This document shows, piece after piece, positions 1 to 8,817 of a DNA stretch of 64,000 bases (position 1 is its first letter; each line of letters opens with the position of its first letter). The translations under genes were made by a program, and so were the position numbers. A model generated the notes under the pieces. The model saw nothing but the letters and a program-made list of their open reading frames with translations, did no database searches and was not told the DNA's origin. Origin of the DNA: CAWEDP01 sp963807925 (GTDB lineage: Bacteria > Acidobacteriota > Vicinamibacteria > Vicinamibacterales > CAVVIG01); the NCBI GenBank assembly GCA_963807925.1, contig CAWEDP010000003.1, forward strand, positions 512,095 through 576,094, in the 5' to 3' direction.

Positions 1-1
1 G

Positions 2-832
2 TGCCGGCGCGGGCTCGAGCTCTTCATTCTCGCGTTCCTGTTTCGCGTGCAATCCTTCGTCGTCACGCCCGGCAGCCATCCGGTGACGCTGTTTCGCGTG
101 GACATCCTGAACGTCATGGGTCCCGCCATCGTGCTCGCGGGTCTCGTGTGGGGCGTGAGCGCGAGGCCCCTCCTGGCCGCAGTCCTTTACGCGATGCTGG
201 CGTTGGCGGTCGCGATGGCGACGCCGATGGTGCGCGCGTGGGCGGGCGTCGATTCGCTGCCGATCTGGGTCCAGTGGTATCTCCGGCCGGCCGGCGACAA
301 CACGACGTTCACGCTCCTGCCGTGGAGCGGATTCGTGTTCGCCGGCGCGGCGTGCGGCGTGCCGCTCGCCACCGTCCGCACGGCGGAAGCCGAGCAGCGA
401 GTGCACCACGCCCTGCTGGCGGCCGGCGCGGCGCTCGTCGCGCTGGGGTTCGCAACCGCCTCGATGCCGTCGATCTACGCGAGCTCGTCGTTCTGGACCA
501 GCTCGCCGACCTATTTTGCGATTCGGATTGGTATCCTGACGCTGTCGCTGTCGGCGCTGTACGAGGTGACCGGGATCGGCGAGAAACGGTTCGGCCTGAC
601 GGCGCTCGCGCGCTTCGGCCGCAGTTCGCTGTTCGTCTACTGGATCCACGTCGAGCTGGTGTACGGCTACGCGACCTGGCTGCTGCACCTGCGGCTCCCG
701 CTGGGGGGCTCGGTGGTCGCGTGTGCGGGCTTCGTGTGGCTGATGTACGCGGCCGTGCTCGGCCGCGACCGGCTGGCGGAAGGCTGGAGGAGCCGTCTGT
801 CGCTCTACACAAAAAAGAACATTGCCGTATGA
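2..832 (+). CDS. Membrane acyltransferase of the HGSNAT/DUF1624 type, 5' end cut by the window
   Basis: The reading frame is open from base 2, so the N-terminus lies outside the window; the first visible ATG (47) is internal. The visible ~276 residues hold several hydrophobic segments (about seven), beginning with an RRGLELFILAF stretch typical of heparan-alpha-glucosaminide N-acetyltransferase catalytic-domain proteins. Near the end, GRSSLFVYWIHVELVYG matches the conserved late transmembrane segment of this family (and related DUF418/acyltransferase-3 proteins). Family members transfer acetyl groups to sugars across the membrane; the substrate here is unknown. The family call rests on motif recall and is moderately sure. 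Confidence 0.6.
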   Translation, partial: CRRGLELFILAFLFRVQSFVVTPGSHPVTLFRVDILNVMGPAIVLAGLVWGVSARPLLAAVLYAMLALAVAMATPMVRAWAGVDSLPIWVQWYLRPAGDNTTFTLLPWSGFVFAGAACGVPLATVRTAEAEQRVHHALLAAGAALVALGFATASMPSIYASSSFWTSSPTYFAIRIGILTLSLSALYEVTGIGEKRFGLTALARFGRSSLFVYWIHVELVYGYATWLLHLRLPLGGSVVACAGFVWLMYAAVLGRDRLAEGWRSRLSLYTKKNIAV

Positions 833-995
833 TGCCAGACATGCCGACAGCCCTGGCGGTTCTTGGCTGCTCGCTCGTCGGTCGATCGACCAATCAGTAG
901 CGTAATACAAGCAAGTATCTTGTTATCATTGGTTTGTAGCGTCTGGAGGTCTCCGCCAGGCTGCCAGCGCGCCGCGCCCGCGCGCGAAATAACCG

Positions 996-1025
996 TTGAG
1001 ATGACGCGCGGCCGGCCGCTACAAT
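996..1025 (+). promoter_or_regulatory. Sigma-70-type promoter for the DGQHR gene
   Basis: TTGAGA (996-1001), an 18-bp spacer and TACAAT (1020-1025) lie about 50 bp before the ATG at 1075. The rest of the 833-1074 gap has a small dyad, CAAG-TAT-CTTG (912-922), but no other feature I can support. Confidence 0.5.
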
Positions 1026-1074
1026 TCGGCGTTTCGGGATCCGCCCGCGACCGGCCAGTCGCCGGACTCAGCCT

Positions 1075-2217
1075 ATGATCAACGTTGCCGCCATCAGGAT
1101 GCAGCAGTTCGGTGTGCAGTTCTATCAGGCCTCGCTCACCGCCAAGGACATCGACAAGCTGGTGCGATTCGAGGTCCTCAGTTACGGGGACAAGGCGCAG
1201 CCGGCGGTGCGCGGCGGACGCCAGAAGCCTGGCGCGCCGGCGTCGAAAGTGAACTGGGACCTCCTGGAGCGGCGAATCGCGTCGAGCGACAAGGCGTACC
1301 AGCGGCAGATCATCCGCCGGAAGATCGACGAGCTGGTCCAGTACTACGAGCAGTGCCGGCAGGCGCGCGACCTGCCGTCGATTGCCGGCGCGGTGATCAT
1401 TTCGTGCGACGAGAAGCTGACGTTCCAACCTGTGGCCGAGGATTCGCGGGTGGGCGTGCTCAAGGTGCCTGAGCGCGAAGGCATCCTGCGGGCCATCGAC
1501 GGTCAGCACCGCCTCCTGGCGCTGCACGCCGACATCGATCGGTTCCAGGGCGAGGACTTCAACGTGCCCGCGATCATCTTCGATCGGCTGCCCGAGGATC
1601 ACGTCGTTCAGATGTTCGTCACGATCAACGCCAAGCACACGCGGCTGAACGCCTCGCACCTGGTCAGCCTGTCGGGTCGCCAGCTGTACCGCGACGAGAA
1701 CCTGGCGGCGGCCCACGACGTCGTGCGCGCGCTGAACGATCGCGACGATTCGCCGCTGCACGACGACATCAAGCTCCTCGGCGTCGGCCGGGGCCGCGTC
1801 GCGCAGGCGCCCCTCGCGCAGGAGCTCAAGAAGCTGTTCGGGTCGGAGGGCTTCGGCGGCGGGCGACGCTCGGCCGATTTCCACGAGGAGGCGAAGAGAT
1901 TCTTCGTCAACTACTTCAAGCAGATCGCGCTGGTCTTCGAGGGGGCGTGGAACGGGCGGAAGTACGCGATCAAATCGGCGTCGGCGCTCCGGGCGTTCAT
2001 TCGCGTGGCCCCGGACGTGATCCGTCGCCTCGACCAGGAGCACGCGGACCGCACCGACTTCCGCGCCATCGGCCGCGTGATCGCGCCGTGGGGCCGCCGG
2101 ATCGGCGATCTCCGGTTCGAGACCGAAGGCGCGTGGAAGCGGACCGGCACCACGGTCGACTCGCTGTCGAAGGAGCTCCGTCTCGCGCTGCAGTATCCGG
2201 AAGGCGCCGCGGTATGA
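1075..2217 (+). CDS. DGQHR-domain protein (DndB-like)
   Basis: 380 aa. The diagnostic DGQHRLLAL motif is at about residues 142-150, followed by a second conserved block, MFVTINAKHTRLNASHL, near 178-194. This combination defines the DGQHR family, which includes DndB, the regulator of DNA phosphorothioation, and other ParB/sulfiredoxin-fold proteins tied to DNA modification or defence. No dndACDE, restriction or other defence gene is adjacent; the neighbours are sugar-nucleotide genes. It has its own promoter (996-1025). Family membership is clear but the function is unknown. The ATG at 1075 is the first in frame that fits the family. Confidence 0.7.
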   Translation: MINVAAIRMQQFGVQFYQASLTAKDIDKLVRFEVLSYGDKAQPAVRGGRQKPGAPASKVNWDLLERRIASSDKAYQRQIIRRKIDELVQYYEQCRQARDLPSIAGAVIISCDEKLTFQPVAEDSRVGVLKVPEREGILRAIDGQHRLLALHADIDRFQGEDFNVPAIIFDRLPEDHVVQMFVTINAKHTRLNASHLVSLSGRQLYRDENLAAAHDVVRALNDRDDSPLHDDIKLLGVGRGRVAQAPLAQELKKLFGSEGFGGGRRSADFHEEAKRFFVNYFKQIALVFEGAWNGRKYAIKSASALRAFIRVAPDVIRRLDQEHADRTDFRAIGRVIAPWGRRIGDLRFETEGAWKRTGTTVDSLSKELRLALQYPEGAAV

Positions 2218-2360
2218 GAGCCGGACAACGGCGATTTACAATCTACACTTGACGGTTGGGAAGCTACAAAGCGACTCCGTGACCCGGACCGCCTCTGTGC
2301 GGAGGCCGTCGGCGCGTGCCCACGCCCTCTCGTCGATTGTCAATTGCCAATCGTAGATTG

Positions 2361-3434
2361 ATGCGCACCCTCCTCGTGACCGGCGGCGCCGGCTTCATCG
2401 GATCCAACCTGGTCCGGCACCTGCTCGATCGCACGGCGGACCGCATTGTCGTCGTCGACAAGCTGACCTACGCCGGCAGCGTGCTCAATCTCGACGGCCC
2501 CCGCCGTGATCCGCGGGTGTCCATTGTCGAGGCGGACATCGCGGATCGCGGCGCCATGGCTCGGACCTTTCACGCGTTTGGACCGGCAGCCGTCCTCAAT
2601 CTCGCGGCCGAGACCCACGTCGATCGCTCGATCGACGGTCCGCGGCCCTTCATCGACACCAACATCGTCGGCACCTTCGTCCTGCTGGAGACCGCGCGCG
2701 CCCATCTCGCGGAGCAGGCCGCCTCCGTCCGGGACCGTTTCCGCTTCCTCCACGTGTCGACCGACGAGGTGTACGGCACCCTCGGCGCTGCGGGGCTCTT
2801 CAGCGAGGAGACGCCGTACGCGCCCAACTCCCCCTACGCCGCCAGCAAGGCGGCAGCCGATCATCTCGTGCGCGCCTACCACCACACGTACGGACTGGCG
2901 ACGCTCATCACGAACTGCTCGAACAACTATGGGCCGTTCCAGTTCCCGGAGAAGCTGATTCCGCTGATGGTGCTGAACGCACTGGACGGGCGTCCGCTCC
3001 CGATCTACGGGGACGGCGGCAACGTCCGCGACTGGTTGCACGTGGACGATCACTGCGCGGGCATCCTGCTCGCGCTCGAGAACGGTCGGGCGGGCGACAA
3101 GTACAACATCGGCGGCGGCAACGAGCGGACCAATCTCGAGATCGTCGACGGCGTCTGCGACGCGCTCGAGGCCATCCGTCCCGCGGCCGCCAATCCCGCG
3201 CTCGGCGGCCGGACGTATCGCGATCTGAAGACCTTCGTGCCGGATCGCCCGGGACACGATCGCCGCTACGCGATTGACTCGGCGAAGATTCGCCGCGAGC
3301 TCGGATGGAGGCCCGTCCACGCGTTCGCCGACGGCCTGGCGGCGACGACCAGGTGGTACGCCGAGCACCGCGCCTGGTGCGACGCGGTGCAGAGCGGCCG
3401 GTACGATCGGCAGCGCCTGGGGCTCGGCTCATGA
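2361..3434 (+). CDS. rfbB: dTDP-glucose 4,6-dehydratase
   Basis: 357 aa. Converts dTDP-glucose to dTDP-4-keto-6-deoxyglucose, the second step of dTDP-L-rhamnose synthesis. The N-terminal NAD-binding glycine motif TGGAGFIGSN is at residues 6-15, STDEVYG is the catalytic Asp/Glu segment, and YAASKAA carries the Tyr-x3-Lys of the extended SDR family; SNNYGPFQFPEKLIP is typical RmlB. The ATG at 2361 puts the Rossmann strand right at the N-terminus; an in-frame GTG 15 codons upstream (2316) is less likely. It is the first gene of rfbB-rfbA-rfbC. Confidence 0.95.
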   Translation: MRTLLVTGGAGFIGSNLVRHLLDRTADRIVVVDKLTYAGSVLNLDGPRRDPRVSIVEADIADRGAMARTFHAFGPAAVLNLAAETHVDRSIDGPRPFIDTNIVGTFVLLETARAHLAEQAASVRDRFRFLHVSTDEVYGTLGAAGLFSEETPYAPNSPYAASKAAADHLVRAYHHTYGLATLITNCSNNYGPFQFPEKLIPLMVLNALDGRPLPIYGDGGNVRDWLHVDDHCAGILLALENGRAGDKYNIGGGNERTNLEIVDGVCDALEAIRPAAANPALGGRTYRDLKTFVPDRPGHDRRYAIDSAKIRRELGWRPVHAFADGLAATTRWYAEHRAWCDAVQSGRYDRQRLGLGS

Positions 3435-3537
3435 GGTTCGATTCCCCCGATCGCCAGCGGCACGGCGGCCCCGCGTGCGCCGGCGGTCTCCCTCCTGGCC
3501 GGGACCACCGGCGCCTGCTGGAGGGGGCGGCAGCGGC

Positions 3538-4416
3538 GTGCCGCTGAAAGGCATCATCCTCGCCGGCGGTTCGGGATCGCGGCTGCATCCGCTGACGCGC
3601 GCCGTCAGCAAGCAGCTCGTGCCGATCTACAACAAGCCGATGATCTACTACCCGCTGTCGACGCTGATGCTGTCGGGCATCCGCGACGTGCTGGTGATCA
3701 CGACGCCGCACGAGCAGGACGGGTTTCGCCGGCTGCTCGGCGATGGAAGCGAGATCGGGCTGCGGATCGAGTACGCGGCCCAGCCGCGGCCCGATGGACT
3801 GGCGCAGGCGTTCATCATCGGCCGCGACTTCGTCGGATCCGACCGCGTGACGCTCGCCCTCGGCGACAACATCTTCTACGGTGCCCATTTTTCCGACTAC
3901 CTCAGAAGCGCGGCGTCGCGCGAGCAGGGCGCGACGGTGTTCGGCTATCAGGTCCGCGATCCGGAACGCTACGGCGTCGTGGAGTTCGACGCCAGCGGCC
4001 GCGCCGTGAGCCTCGAGGAGAAGCCGCCGCGGCCGAAATCGAGCTACGCCGTCACCGGGCTGTACTTCTACGACAACGACGTGCTCGACATCGCCGCCTG
4101 CCTCAAGCCGTCGCCGCGCGGCGAGCTCGAGATCACCGACGTCAACCGCCACTACCTCGACTTGTCGCGGCTGCACGTCGAGAAGCTGGCGCGCGGCATC
4201 GCCTGGCTCGACACCGGCACCCACGAGTCGCTCATGCAGGCGTCCAGCTATATCCAGGCCATCGAGGAACGGCAGGGACTCATGGTCGCCTGTCTCGAAG
4301 AGATCGCCTATCGGATGGGGTACATCACGGCCGCCGACCTAGAGCGTCTGGCGCGGGCGATGGCGTCGAGCGCGTACGGCCGATACCTGTTCCACGTCCT
4401 CGAGCAGGACGCCTGA
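3538..4416 (+). CDS. rfbA: Glucose-1-phosphate thymidylyltransferase
   Basis: 292 aa, the usual RmlA length. Makes dTDP-glucose from dTTP and glucose-1-phosphate. The GTG at 3538 was chosen because GGAGGGGG lies about 10 nt upstream and the protein then begins directly with the nucleotide-binding segment KGIILAGGSGSRLHPLT. YNKPMIYYPLSTLM, LGDNIFYG and EEKPxxPKS are standard RmlA motifs. It follows rfbB by about 100 bp and ends 3 bp before rfbC. Confidence 0.95.
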   Translation: MPLKGIILAGGSGSRLHPLTRAVSKQLVPIYNKPMIYYPLSTLMLSGIRDVLVITTPHEQDGFRRLLGDGSEIGLRIEYAAQPRPDGLAQAFIIGRDFVGSDRVTLALGDNIFYGAHFSDYLRSAASREQGATVFGYQVRDPERYGVVEFDASGRAVSLEEKPPRPKSSYAVTGLYFYDNDVLDIAACLKPSPRGELEITDVNRHYLDLSRLHVEKLARGIAWLDTGTHESLMQASSYIQAIEERQGLMVACLEEIAYRMGYITAADLERLARAMASSAYGRYLFHVLEQDA

Positions 4417-4419
4417 GGC

Positions 4420-4977
4420 ATGCGGTTCGTCGAAGCCGGTCTGCCCGGCGTCATCGTGATCGAGCCGGACGTCCATCGCGACAGCCGCGGGCATTTCCTC
4501 GAAACCTACCATGCCGGGAAATACCGCGCCGCCGGCCTCGAGGCCGCCTTCGTGCAGGACAACGAGTCGCTGTCCACGAGAGGCACGCTCCGCGGCCTGC
4601 ACCTGCAGGTCGGCCGGCCGCAGGGGAAGCTCATCCGCGCGATCCAGGGTGAGATCTTCGACGTCGCCGTCGACGTGCGCGTCGGGTCGCCGACCTTCGC
4701 GCGATGGTTCGGCGTCACGCTGTCGGGCGACAATTTTCGCCAGTGCTACGTCCCGCCGGGTTTCGCGCACGGCTTCTGCGTCGTCAGCGAGCTCGCCCTG
4801 GTCCAATACAAGTGCACGGATCTGTACGACGCCGCGGCGGAAGTCGGCGTCGCGTGGAACGATCCGGGCCTCGCGATTTCGTGGCCCGTCGAGATGCCGG
4901 TCCTCTCCCCGCGCGATCAGCGTCATCCGCGGCTGTCGCAGCTCATCGATCGCCTGCCGGCGTGGGCCGCCCGATAA
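4420..4977 (+). CDS. rfbC: dTDP-4-dehydrorhamnose 3,5-epimerase
   Basis: 185 aa cupin enzyme that epimerises C3 and C5 of the 4-keto-6-deoxy sugar. RDSRGHFLETYH, FVQDNESLSTRGTLRGLH (with the catalytic His) and the YVPPGFAHGFCV segment are all present. It is 3 bp downstream of rfbA, so it is surely co-transcribed. The final reductase gene rfbD is not in this window and must be elsewhere if rhamnose is the product. Confidence 0.95.
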   Translation: MRFVEAGLPGVIVIEPDVHRDSRGHFLETYHAGKYRAAGLEAAFVQDNESLSTRGTLRGLHLQVGRPQGKLIRAIQGEIFDVAVDVRVGSPTFARWFGVTLSGDNFRQCYVPPGFAHGFCVVSELALVQYKCTDLYDAAAEVGVAWNDPGLAISWPVEMPVLSPRDQRHPRLSQLIDRLPAWAAR

Positions 4978-5155
4978 CAGAACTGTAAGATCGATCACAA
5001 AGTCGTCGTCCCGGCGGAACCTGTCGCTGCGGAAACCTGCTGATTTCCTCGAAAACCGCGCGGCACGGCCGTTGCCTCCTCCCTGGGCGACAGTCGCTGA
5101 TCTGATTACGGCAGGGCGCCGTGAATGCTGGGGGAGCCGGGTCAGCGAGGCAGAG
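4978..5155. other. Intergenic stretch between rfbC and pxpA, possibly structured
   Basis: No gene fits here. It contains a small hairpin GGAAA-N8-TTTCC (5031-5048) and an ACGGC/GCCGT stem shortly before the terminator at 5156-5190. Hairpins followed by a terminator could mean a small RNA or a structured 3' end of the rfb transcript; I do not recognise a known RNA family. Confidence 0.3.
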
Positions 5156-5190
5156 GGGCATCGCAATAACGCGGTGCCCTTTTGTTTTGT
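5156..5190 (+). terminator. Rho-independent terminator after rfbBAC
   Basis: A 9-bp stem (GGGCATCGC / GCGGTGCCC, one T-G wobble) with loop AATAAC is followed by TTTTGTTTTGT. Together these form a clear intrinsic terminator reading on the plus strand. Confidence 0.8.
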
Positions 5191-5260
5191 ACGGCGCGCC
5201 GCGTCGGCGAGATTGCGGCGTGTCGGGCGTCGGCCGTCTTCGTGATAGAACTGCGCCCTG

Positions 5261-6040
5261 GTGAGCCGAATCGACCTCAACGCCGACGTCGGTGAATCCT
5301 TCGGGGCCTACACGATAGGCGAGGACGAGGCCCTGATGCGATCGATAACCTCGGCGTCGATCGCGGCGGGGTTTCACGCCGGCGATCCCTCGGTCCTCCG
5401 GCGCACGCTTCGCCTCGCGCGCTCCCACGGCATCGCTGTGGGCGCCCATCCTGGGTTCCCCGACCTGGTTGGATTCGGCCGGCGCGACATGCACATCGCC
5501 GCAGCCGAGATCGAGGATCTGGTGCTCTATCAGATTGCCGCCGTCGGCGGCGTGGCGGCGGCCGAGGGCATGAAGCTGCAGCACGTCAAGCCACACGGAG
5601 CGCTCTTCAATATGGCGGCCCGCAGCGAGCCGCTCGCAGCGGCGATCGCCCGAGCCGTTGCGTCCTACGATCCGACGCTCGTGCTCGTCGGGCTGGCGGG
5701 CTCCGAGATCCTGAACGCCGGCCGGGCAGCCGGCCTCCGCGTGGCGGCCGAGGTGTTCGCCGACCGCGCGTACGAGCCCGACGGCTCGCTCCGGCCGCGC
5801 CGCCTGCCGGGCGCGGTGATTCACGACGTTGAGGCGGTCGCCGCCCGCGCGGTGCGGATGGCTGGCGAACGCACCGTCGAGACAATCGACGGCACCCTGC
5901 TGCCCGTCGAGGCCGACACGATGTGCGTCCACAGCGACACGCCGGGCGCGGGCAGGCTGGCTGCCGCGCTGCGCCGCGCGCTCGAGTCCGCTGGTGTCCG
6001 CGTCGTCGCGATGCGCGAAGGCTCGGAGCCACCCCGATAG
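5261..6040 (+). CDS. pxpA: 5-oxoprolinase subunit A (LamB/YcsF family)
   Basis: 259 aa with GTG start. RIDLNADVGESFGAY at the N-terminus, AGFHAGDPSVL, VGAHPGFPD and HVKPHGALFN are hallmark motifs of PxpA, which with PxpB and PxpC hydrolyses 5-oxoproline to glutamate using ATP. No pxpB/pxpC neighbour is visible, so the gene is isolated from its usual partners. It lies after a terminator and converges with the acyl-CoA ligase gene, so it is probably a single-gene unit. Confidence 0.9.
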   Translation: MSRIDLNADVGESFGAYTIGEDEALMRSITSASIAAGFHAGDPSVLRRTLRLARSHGIAVGAHPGFPDLVGFGRRDMHIAAAEIEDLVLYQIAAVGGVAAAEGMKLQHVKPHGALFNMAARSEPLAAAIARAVASYDPTLVLVGLAGSEILNAGRAAGLRVAAEVFADRAYEPDGSLRPRRLPGAVIHDVEAVAARAVRMAGERTVETIDGTLLPVEADTMCVHSDTPGAGRLAAALRRALESAGVRVVAMREGSEPPR

Positions 6041-6077
6041 GCCGTTCCCGGCGGGTCCGACTCAGCCTCAGCGTGAA

Positions 6078-7784
6078 CTAATCGGGGCGGACCGCTTCGT
6101 CGCGCAACGCCCGGCGGAGCACCTTGCCGACCATCGTCTTGGGGAGCTCCGAGCGGAACTCGATGTGCGACGGCACCTTGTAAGGCGCGAGCGAGCGCCG
6201 GCAGAACTCGCGGATGTCGTGCTCGGTCGCGGTGTGCCCGCTGCGGAGCACCACCCAGGCGGTGACCGCCTCGCCTCTGGTCGGATGCGGGAGGCCCGCC
6301 ACTCCGACTTCGGCGACCGCCGGATGCGCTGCAACGATCTCTTCGACCTCGCGCGGCCACACCTGGAACCCGCTCATCTTGATCAGATCCTTTTTGCGAT
6401 CGACGATGAAGAGGTAGCCGTCTTCGTCGAGATAGCCCAGGTCGCCGGTGTGCAGCCATCGTCGCGTCGAGGCGCCGTCGACGTGATCGCGGAGCACTTC
6501 CGCCGTTTCGTCCGGCCGGTTCCAGAAGCGCTGCATCAACTGCGGCGCCGACAGGGCGATTTCCCCCACTTGGTTCGGCCCCAGCATCCGCGATCCCTGG
6601 TCGGGGTCGAAGATGCCGACGTAGACGTCGGGCAGCGGCATCCCGACCGATCCCGGCTTGTTGGGCCCCGTCACCGGGTTCACGCAGAGCGCCATCATCG
6701 CTTCGGTCAGCGAGTACCCCTCGACAATCCGTCCACCCGTCAGCGTCTCGAATCGCTGCCTGGTGTCGGCGAGCAGCGCCGCCGCGCCCGAGAAGCAGAT
6801 CCTGACGCACGTGAAGTCGACCTTGCGCCGCTGCACGGCGCGGTGGTTGAGGAGTGCGATGTACAGCGTCGGCACGCCGTTGAGGAAGGTCGGTCGGACG
6901 CGGCGGATGGTGGCGATGACATCGCCAAGGTCGCGCGGGTTCGGCACGAGCGCCAGCGCGCCGCCGTTGACGAGCGCAATCGCCTGGATGCCGACATTGG
7001 CGTACACGTGGAACAGCGGCAGCGGCGCCAGAATCACGTCGCGATCGCCGCTCAGCGCCGAGGCGGTCCACGCCTTCACCTGAAGGCCGGTGACGACGTA
7101 CGCCGCATGGGTTCCCGCGGCGCCCTTGGGCGTGCCTGTGGTCCCGCCGCTCATCAGCAGCACCGCCGTGTCGTCCGGGTCCACCGGAATCGGAGGCGGC
7201 CGCCGGCCCCGGCTCTCGCGCAACATGCGGGCGAGATCGTAATCGCCCGGTTCGAGCGTCACGCGGTCGCCGTCGCGGGCCTCGCGCACGAGGGTGAACA
7301 GCCACCGGAGCGCCGCGGGGAAGTAGTCCTTGATGTTGGTGGCGATCACCCGCCGCAGCGGCGTCCGCGCCTGGAGACGCTTGACGCGGGCGTAGTAGCG
7401 CGTCAGCGTCACGATCGTTTCCACGCCGTAGGCGCGGAGCGGTTCCTCGATTTCCCGTTCGGTGTAGGTGGGATTGAGCGGGGCGACGACCGCGCCGACC
7501 TTCCACGCCCCGTGCTGCGCGATCAGGAACTGGGGGCAGTTGGGGAGGAGCAGGGCGACGCGATCCCCTTTCGCGATCCCGAGCGCGGAGAACCACGCGG
7601 CGCACGCGTCGCTCGCCTCGTCGAGCTCGCGCCACGTGACCGTCGCGCCCTTGAAGAGGATCGCCGGTCGATCGGGCCGGTCACGCCGATGGTCGCGAAG
7701 ATAGTCGAGTGCCGTGCGGCGCGGATACGGCGCCAGCGTGTGCGGGACGGCGGCGTCGTAGTGATCCAGCCACGGGGCCGTCAT
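6078..7784 (-). CDS. Long-chain fatty-acid--CoA ligase (FadD-like)
   Basis: 568 aa, ATP-dependent adenylate-forming enzyme that activates fatty acids as CoA thioesters. Seen are the ATP loop LMSGGTTGTPKGA, YSLTEAMM, the TGDLGYLDEDGYLFIVDRKKDLIK hinge (shown in part) and a C-terminal PKTMVGKVLRRALR lysine motif. The start at 7784 follows AAGGAG closely and yields a typical FadD N-terminus. It is the last minus-strand gene after argF, 56 bp downstream, so it may be read with the arg operon although it has no role in arginine synthesis. Chain-length preference cannot be read from sequence. Confidence 0.85.
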   Translation of the reverse strand: MTAPWLDHYDAAVPHTLAPYPRRTALDYLRDHRRDRPDRPAILFKGATVTWRELDEASDACAAWFSALGIAKGDRVALLLPNCPQFLIAQHGAWKVGAVVAPLNPTYTEREIEEPLRAYGVETIVTLTRYYARVKRLQARTPLRRVIATNIKDYFPAALRWLFTLVREARDGDRVTLEPGDYDLARMLRESRGRRPPPIPVDPDDTAVLLMSGGTTGTPKGAAGTHAAYVVTGLQVKAWTASALSGDRDVILAPLPLFHVYANVGIQAIALVNGGALALVPNPRDLGDVIATIRRVRPTFLNGVPTLYIALLNHRAVQRRKVDFTCVRICFSGAAALLADTRQRFETLTGGRIVEGYSLTEAMMALCVNPVTGPNKPGSVGMPLPDVYVGIFDPDQGSRMLGPNQVGEIALSAPQLMQRFWNRPDETAEVLRDHVDGASTRRWLHTGDLGYLDEDGYLFIVDRKKDLIKMSGFQVWPREVEEIVAAHPAVAEVGVAGLPHPTRGEAVTAWVVLRSGHTATEHDIREFCRRSLAPYKVPSHIEFRSELPKTMVGKVLRRALRDEAVRPD

Positions 7785-7840
7785 GGCTCCTTCGCCTGAA
7801 ACCGCCACCCCCGGGTGTACGCCGGGTGGGGTCGCGTGGG

Positions 7841-8803
7841 CTATGTCGTCGACTGCGGCGCCAGCAGCGTCAGCAGGAGTGCTTTCTGGACGTGCAGGCG
7901 GTTCTCCGCCTGATCGAACACGATGGAGGCCGGCGACTCGAAGACATCGACCGTGACCTCCTCGCCCCGGTGCGCGGGCAGGCAGTGCATGAACACGGCG
8001 TCCGGCCTGGCGAGCCCCATCAGGTCGTCGGTGACCGTATAGCCGCGAAACGCCTCGCGTCGCACGGCAGCTTCGGCCTCCTTGCCCATCGAGGTCCACG
8101 TATCGGTGTATACCGCGTCGACGTCGGCGACCGCGTCGGCCGGGTCGCTGAACAGCCGGAGGCGCGCGCCATGACGCGCGGCATGCGTGGAGCGCTGCAC
8201 GACCGCGTCCGGAAGCTGATAGCCGTCCGGGCTGGCCATGTGCAGGTTGACGCCGAGCATCGCGGCCGCGTAGGCGAGCGACGTGGCGACGTTGTTGCCG
8301 TCGCCGACGAACGCGATCGTGCGGCCTCGCAGCGCGCCCCAGCGCTCGTGCAGGGCCAGGAAGTCCGCGAGAATCTGGCACGGGTGCTCGTCGTCGGTGA
8401 GCGCGTTGATCACGTGCAGCCGCGACGCGCTGGCGGCGAACTCCTGGAGCATGCGGTGCGCAAACGTCCTGACGACGACGGCGTCGACCCACCGCTCGAG
8501 GCTGCGGGCGACATCCGCGACCGGTTCGCGCTGCCCGAGCGCCACATCCGGTTGCAGGCCGATGGCCCGCCCGCCCAGCTCGCGGACGCCCACCTCGAAG
8601 GTCGTCCGGGTGCGCAGCGAGGATTTCTCGAACAGCATGGCGACGTACCGCCCGCTCAAGGCGGTGGCGGTCGGTGCCTGCGGGCCCAGCGCGCGGTCCG
8701 CTTTGAGCTGCAGCCCCACGTCCAGACAGCGCTCGAGATCGCCCGGGTCGAGGTCGAGAATCGAGAGGAAATCCTTCCGCCGCGCCATCACCGACTGTGG
8801 CAT
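7841..8803 (-). CDS. argF: Ornithine carbamoyltransferase
   Basis: 320 aa. Makes citrulline from ornithine and carbamoyl phosphate. The carbamoyl-phosphate loop SSLRTRTTFE, the HPCQ motif, the ornithine-binding SMG loop (TDTWTSMGKE) and FMHCLPAHRGEEV are all present. The SMG loop favours ornithine over acetylornithine as substrate, consistent with argJ upstream. It is the distal arginine gene of the argCBDJF operon, 14 bp after argJ. Confidence 0.93.
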   Translation of the reverse strand: MPQSVMARRKDFLSILDLDPGDLERCLDVGLQLKADRALGPQAPTATALSGRYVAMLFEKSSLRTRTTFEVGVRELGGRAIGLQPDVALGQREPVADVARSLERWVDAVVVRTFAHRMLQEFAASASRLHVINALTDDEHPCQILADFLALHERWGALRGRTIAFVGDGNNVATSLAYAAAMLGVNLHMASPDGYQLPDAVVQRSTHAARHGARLRLFSDPADAVADVDAVYTDTWTSMGKEAEAAVRREAFRGYTVTDDLMGLARPDAVFMHCLPAHRGEEVTVDVFESPASIVFDQAENRLHVQKALLLTLLAPQSTT

Positions 8804-8817
8804 GCCGTGGTCCCCGA

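Noticed and set aside
805..2043. Long minus-strand reading frame opposite the DGQHR gene
   Set aside because: It is the shadow of the real gene on the other strand in GC-rich DNA and shows no recognisable protein motif.
3433..3447. GGTTCGATTCCC resembles the T arm of a tRNA
   Set aside because: No acceptor stem, D arm or anticodon arm can be built around it; it lies in the short rfbB-rfbA gap.
7806..7830. CCACCC/GGGTGG hairpin between argF and the acyl-CoA ligase as a terminator
   Set aside because: There is no T-run on either side, so intrinsic termination is not supported.
8029..8492. 5' extension of the acyl-CoA ligase frame through argF, giving about 804 aa
   Set aside because: The extra part is an out-of-frame reading of argF; the ligase begins normally at 7784 with its own ribosome site.
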